Below, in pieces: positions 16,745 through 19,247 of a stretch of DNA of 19,247 nt (the first letter of the stretch is position 1; each line of letters opens with the position of its first letter). This DNA comes from Flavobacterium psychrophilum. GTDB lineage: Bacteria > Bacteroidota > Bacteroidia > Flavobacteriales > Flavobacteriaceae. Position numbers and translations under genes: made by a program. The notes below the pieces were generated by a model, which searched no databases, was not told the DNA's origin, and worked only from the letters and a program-made list of their open reading frames with translations. The DNA lies in assembly GCA_945872875.1 (NCBI GenBank), contig CAMCBB010000024.1, positions 1 through 19,247 on the forward strand, read 5' to 3'.

Positions 16745-17664
16745 TTTGAATTGATTTTTTTTAAATAATTAATACTTGCGTTTAGTTCGAAACCTAAAAG
16801 TAGAATCATACTATTAATCCAAATGTAAAACATTACTATTAGTAGTGTTCCTATTGAACCGTAAAGTTCGTTATATTTTGAGAATTTAACAACCCATATT
16901 CCAAAAAAATATGAAGATAAAATTATCAATATTGTTGTTAAAACAGCTCCAATTGAAAAAAAAGAGCGTCTAGTTTCTTGTTTTGTCCCAAATTTAAATA
17001 ATATAGAAGTTGTAATTAATATCATTAGTATTAAAAACACATAACGCCCCATTTCAATTAAAGGAATACTATCTGAAAGTACAACTTGAATTTTCGACTT
17101 TTGAATAAAAACTTCAAAAATTACTATTGCAGCAACCGTTATGATTAACAGTAACGCAAGAATTATGGAAAGTGCTAATGAAATTAGATACTGCCCAATA
17201 AATTTTCTTTTTAAGGTAACATGATGCGAACTTTCAAAGCCACCTAAAATTGCATTGACACCATTAGCCATTAAGAAAATTGCCATTAAAAACCCTGTTG
17301 AAATTAATCCAGAATGACTATTATGTAAAATATCGTTAATAATTTTTGAAACAGCCTCAAAGGTTGTGGGCGGCAAACTTTGATGAACAAAATTCATAAA
17401 ATCATCCTGAAAACCTGTTATTGGGATATAAGGAATAAGATTCAAAATAAATAAGGCGAAAGGAAAAAGAGCCATAAAAAAACTAAAGGCTATAGCTGCA
17501 GCACGGTACGAAACAGCTCCCTCAATAATTCCTATAAAATAAAGTTCTAATAAATCATAAAAAGACAAACCGTGCAGCCAAGGAAGTTTTATTGACTTCC
17601 CCAACTGGACCAGTTGTTTAATAACCGGAATTTTTACTAATTTATTTTCTATTTCAATACTCAT
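16741..17664 (-). CDS. YihY/BrkB-family inner membrane protein
   Basis: A 307-aa integral membrane protein of the YihY/BrkB (formerly 'ribonuclease BN') family. About six hydrophobic segments are visible: roughly 60-82 (ending in FILNLIPYIP), 118-140, 155-185, 203-222, 235-258 and 265-292. The family signature AVSYRAAAIAFSFFMALFPF falls at about 52-71. The old RNase BN label came from a misassignment in E. coli, so nuclease activity should not be assumed; lipid or solute transport at the inner membrane has been suggested for the family. It overlaps nadC by 1 nt (TAATG) and DUF2147 by 4 nt, so the three genes are coupled. No functional link to NAD synthesis is evident. Confidence 0.92.
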   Translation of the reverse strand: MSIEIENKLVKIPVIKQLVQLGKSIKLPWLHGLSFYDLLELYFIGIIEGAVSYRAAAIAFSFFMALFPFALFILNLIPYIPITGFQDDFMNFVHQSLPPTTFEAVSKIINDILHNSHSGLISTGFLMAIFLMANGVNAILGGFESSHHVTLKRKFIGQYLISLALSIILALLLIITVAAIVIFEVFIQKSKIQVVLSDSIPLIEMGRYVFLILMILITTSILFKFGTKQETRRSFFSIGAVLTTILIILSSYFFGIWVVKFSKYNELYGSIGTLLIVMFYIWINSMILLLGFELNASINYLKKINSK

Positions 17665-18524
17665 TATTCAATAGCTTTTAAACTTAAATCCATATTGTAA
17701 ACAGAATGTGTTAAAGCACCAGAAGAGATATAATTCACGCCACATTCGGCATAACTACGAATCGTATTTTCATTAATATTTCCAGATGATTCGGTTTGAC
17801 ATTTGTTTCCAATTATGGCAACTGCCTGTTTTGTATCTTCGAAATTAAAGTTATCTAACAGAATTCGATATACTCCATCATTTTGCAAAATTTCTTTTAC
17901 TTCATCCAAATTTCTAGCTTCCACAATAATTTTTAAATCTTTGTTATTCTGCTTCAAATATTCTTTAGTTTTTTCAATAGCTTTAGTAATTCCACCAGCA
18001 AAATCATTATGATTGTCTTTGAGCATGATCATATCATATAATGCAAATCGATGGTTTTCTCCACCTCCTATTTTAACTGCCCATTTTTCACAAGCTCGAA
18101 ATCCAGGTGTTGTTTTTCGAGTGTCTAAAATTTTAGTTTGTGTTCCTTTTAATAAATCAACATAACTTTTTGTTTTGGTTGCAATAGCACTCATTCGTTG
18201 CATTGAATTTAAAACCAACCGTTCTGCTTTTAATATTGACTGCGAACTACCAGAAACTACAAACACCACATCACCATTGGTAACTTCTTCTCCGTCTTTA
18301 ATATAAGTTTCTAGCTTTAAACTTGGGTCTACTTGTTCAAAAATCATTTTGGCAAAGACCACTCCAGCTATAATTCCGGTATCTTTAACTAATAATTTAG
18401 CTTTCCCTACTGCAGAATTTGGAATACACGCAAGGGAGGAATGATCTCCGTCTCCCACATCTTCACGAAGGGCATTTTGAATAATTAATTGAAGTTCATT
18501 TTGGAATTGTAATTCAGAAATCAT
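17664..18524 (-). CDS. nadC: Carboxylating nicotinate-nucleotide diphosphorylase (quinolinate phosphoribosyltransferase)
   Basis: Converts quinolinate and PRPP to nicotinate mononucleotide in de novo NAD synthesis. The ATG at 18524 gives 286 aa, the usual size; an in-frame ATG 18 codons upstream (18578) would add a hydrophobic stretch unlike the family and is rejected. Motifs: REDVGDGDHSS (about 20-30), NSMQRMSAIAT (about 106-116), DTRKTTPGFRACEKWAVKIG (about 135-154) with the substrate-binding Arg/Lys, HRFALYDMIMLKDNH (about 159-173), VEARN (about 202), LLDNF (about 222) and SGALTHSV (about 266-273). nadA and nadB are not in the window. The ORF ends with TAATG shared with the BrkB-like gene. 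A weak -7 element (TATTTTAG, about 18551-18544) may be its promoter. Confidence 0.96.
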   Translation of the reverse strand: MISELQFQNELQLIIQNALREDVGDGDHSSLACIPNSAVGKAKLLVKDTGIIAGVVFAKMIFEQVDPSLKLETYIKDGEEVTNGDVVFVVSGSSQSILKAERLVLNSMQRMSAIATKTKSYVDLLKGTQTKILDTRKTTPGFRACEKWAVKIGGGENHRFALYDMIMLKDNHNDFAGGITKAIEKTKEYLKQNNKDLKIIVEARNLDEVKEILQNDGVYRILLDNFNFEDTKQAVAIIGNKCQTESSGNINENTIRSYAECGVNYISSGALTHSVYNMDLSLKAIE

Positions 18525-18636
18525 AATTGTATTTTGATTTGCTAAAATAATTAAAAAACCGGAGAATATGAAAGCCAATTTTATCTTAAATTAATTTTAA
18601 TTACATTTACCTAATAAGTAATTAAATCTATATAAA

Positions 18637-18756
18637 ATGGCAAAAAGTCAGGATGCAAAAAAAAATATAAAAAAGGAACCTCTTAAAACTGCAAAAGAAA
18701 AAAAAGAGGAAAAAAGAAATAAAAAAAACACCCCTAAAAGAGATTAAAATTTCATA
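18637..18756 (+). CDS. Small Lys/Glu-rich protein (39 aa), putative
   Basis: ATG at 18637 opens a 39-codon frame beginning MAKSQDAKKNIKKEPLKTAK and ending KEIKIS. It is about 40% lysine with many Glu, has no hydrophobic segment and would be disordered and strongly basic. I have an impression of similar short Lys-rich proteins starting MAKS(K/Q)DAKK in other Flavobacterium genomes, but cannot check it. A -7-like element TACATTTA (18602-18609) lies 27 nt upstream. The frame crosses several A homopolymers. A one-base shift after about residue 30 would give an alternative C-terminus ending in PKRD, so the end is uncertain. A role such as nucleic-acid binding would be a guess. Confidence 0.5.
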
Positions 18757-18882
18757 ATAAAATTAAACCTTTATGATAATTCAAGGTCTTATTATATTTT
18801 AAAAATATATTACTAAATAACGAGTGTTAAAGAATTTATATATTCTGTAATTACTTTTTAAAAAAATAGTACTTTTAGACCC
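18757..18882 (+). other. AT-rich intergenic spacer before the T9SS-type gene
   Basis: About 126 nt of very AT-rich sequence without a convincing ORF or GC-stem terminator. Two degenerate -7 elements for the downstream gene are visible, TACTTTTT (18852-18859) and TACTTTTA (18870-18877). The second would place the transcription start almost at the ATG (18883), a nearly leaderless message. Neither has a TTG at the 19-nt position. Confidence 0.4.
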
Positions 18883-19247
18883 ATGAAAAAAGCCCTATAT
18901 ATAATTTATATAGTAATTGCCTTGTTTACAATTAATTGTTATTCACAATTTAGTAAAACGCATTATTTACCGCCTTTATCTAATTCTGATAGTCAAGATC
19001 CACAAGGTCAATTTATTTATATTTCTTGTCCAAGTGTAACTCCAATAAGTTTTGTTATTCAGGAAATTGGAGGTACTACTATAACTGGAACCGTAAGTAG
19101 AGACACTCCCTATATCTACAATATTGGTAATGGATTTGACTCCCAACTATTAATTTCTAGCAGTGATGTCAGTACAATTAAAAATAATAAAGGTTATATT
19201 ATTAATGCACAAGATTTAATATATGCCAATGTTCGTTTAACTTCTAC
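18883..19247 (+). CDS. N-terminus of a large secreted protein, probably T9SS cargo (cut by window edge)
   Basis: The ATG at 18883 opens a frame that runs off the window; 121 residues are visible. Residues 1-22 form a Sec signal peptide (MKKALYIIYIVIALFTINCY, then SQ). Cys20 is not in a good lipobox (INC), so lipidation is unlikely. The mature start QFSKTHYLPPLSN and the following SQDPQGQFIYISCPS match the opening I remember for very long flavobacterial proteins with an IgGFc-binding-like N-terminal region and a C-terminal type B T9SS sorting domain. The rest (VIQEIGGTTITGTVSRD, GNGFDSQLLISSSDV) is beta-rich and Ser/Thr/Asn-rich, as in surface adhesins. The sorting domain itself lies outside, so T9SS export is inferred, not seen. 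Confidence 0.75.
   Translation, partial: MKKALYIIYIVIALFTINCYSQFSKTHYLPPLSNSDSQDPQGQFIYISCPSVTPISFVIQEIGGTTITGTVSRDTPYIYNIGNGFDSQLLISSSDVSTIKNNKGYIINAQDLIYANVRLTS

Noticed and set aside
16741..17664. Ribonuclease BN function for the YihY-like protein
   Set aside because: The protein is a multi-pass membrane protein; the RNase BN name came from a misassignment and no nuclease motif is visible.
18791..18812. AT-only near-palindrome after the small lysine-rich ORF
   Set aside because: Contains no G-C pairs, so it is a poor terminator and common in this base composition.

Overview
The window looks like chromosomal core DNA from a member of the Bacteroidota, most likely a Flavobacterium or close relative. 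The reasons are the low GC content, Bacteroidetes-type promoters (TTG, 19 nt, TAnnTTTG), near-absence of Shine-Dalgarno sequences, a Bacteroidetes-type RNA polymerase omega subunit, a DUF4835 (PorD-like) protein, flavobacterial DUF6913/DUF6495 proteins as I remember those families, and the start of a large protein resembling type IX secretion (T9SS) cargo at the right edge. The genus is inferred from memory of protein families, not from a search.

Layout from left to right. Positions 1-926 (minus) hold most of fabV (enoyl-ACP/enoyl-CoA reductase), cut by the window edge and served by its own promoter lying across the 3' end of recN. Positions 1001-5879 (minus) form a tight operon transcribed bamD, rpoZ-like omega, coaBC, DUF4835/porD-like, recN, with gaps of 7 and 18 nt, an 8-nt overlap and an 11-nt gap. 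Positions 6001-7399 (minus) hold a DUF6913-like gene followed by dapA. Positions 7477-9142 (plus) hold a 5'-nucleotidase split into two genes with the C-terminal half first: a lipoprotein and a Tat-signal metallophosphatase. A bidirectional hairpin terminator separates them from convergent ligA (9183-11177), which is preceded by an unusual inverted repeat and a DUF6495-like gene. Positions 11788-12935 (minus) are the rpsF-rpsR-rplI ribosomal protein operon with a clear promoter and a clear terminator. An orphan LytTR response regulator (13107-13802, plus) converges on priA (13799-16246, minus) with overlapping stop codons. Positions 16298-18524 (minus) are a translationally coupled nadC-yihY/brkB-DUF2147 cluster. 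The right end holds a short Lys/Glu-rich ORF, an AT-rich spacer and the N-terminus of a secreted T9SS-type protein.

Functionally this is mostly housekeeping: genome maintenance (RecN, LigA, PriA), translation (bS6, bS18, bL9), cofactor and amino-acid synthesis (CoaBC, NadC, DapA), fatty-acid synthesis (FabV) and envelope biogenesis (BamD, DUF4835/PorD-like, BrkB-like). I see no mobile element, CRISPR array, tRNA or rRNA. I found no convincing undescribed multi-gene system. The points most worth checking are the split 5'-nucleotidase, the altered decarboxylase residues in CoaBC, the inverted repeat before ligA, Shine-Dalgarno motifs in a lineage that rarely uses them, and the small lysine-rich ORF. 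No intergenic stretch exceeds 300 bases.
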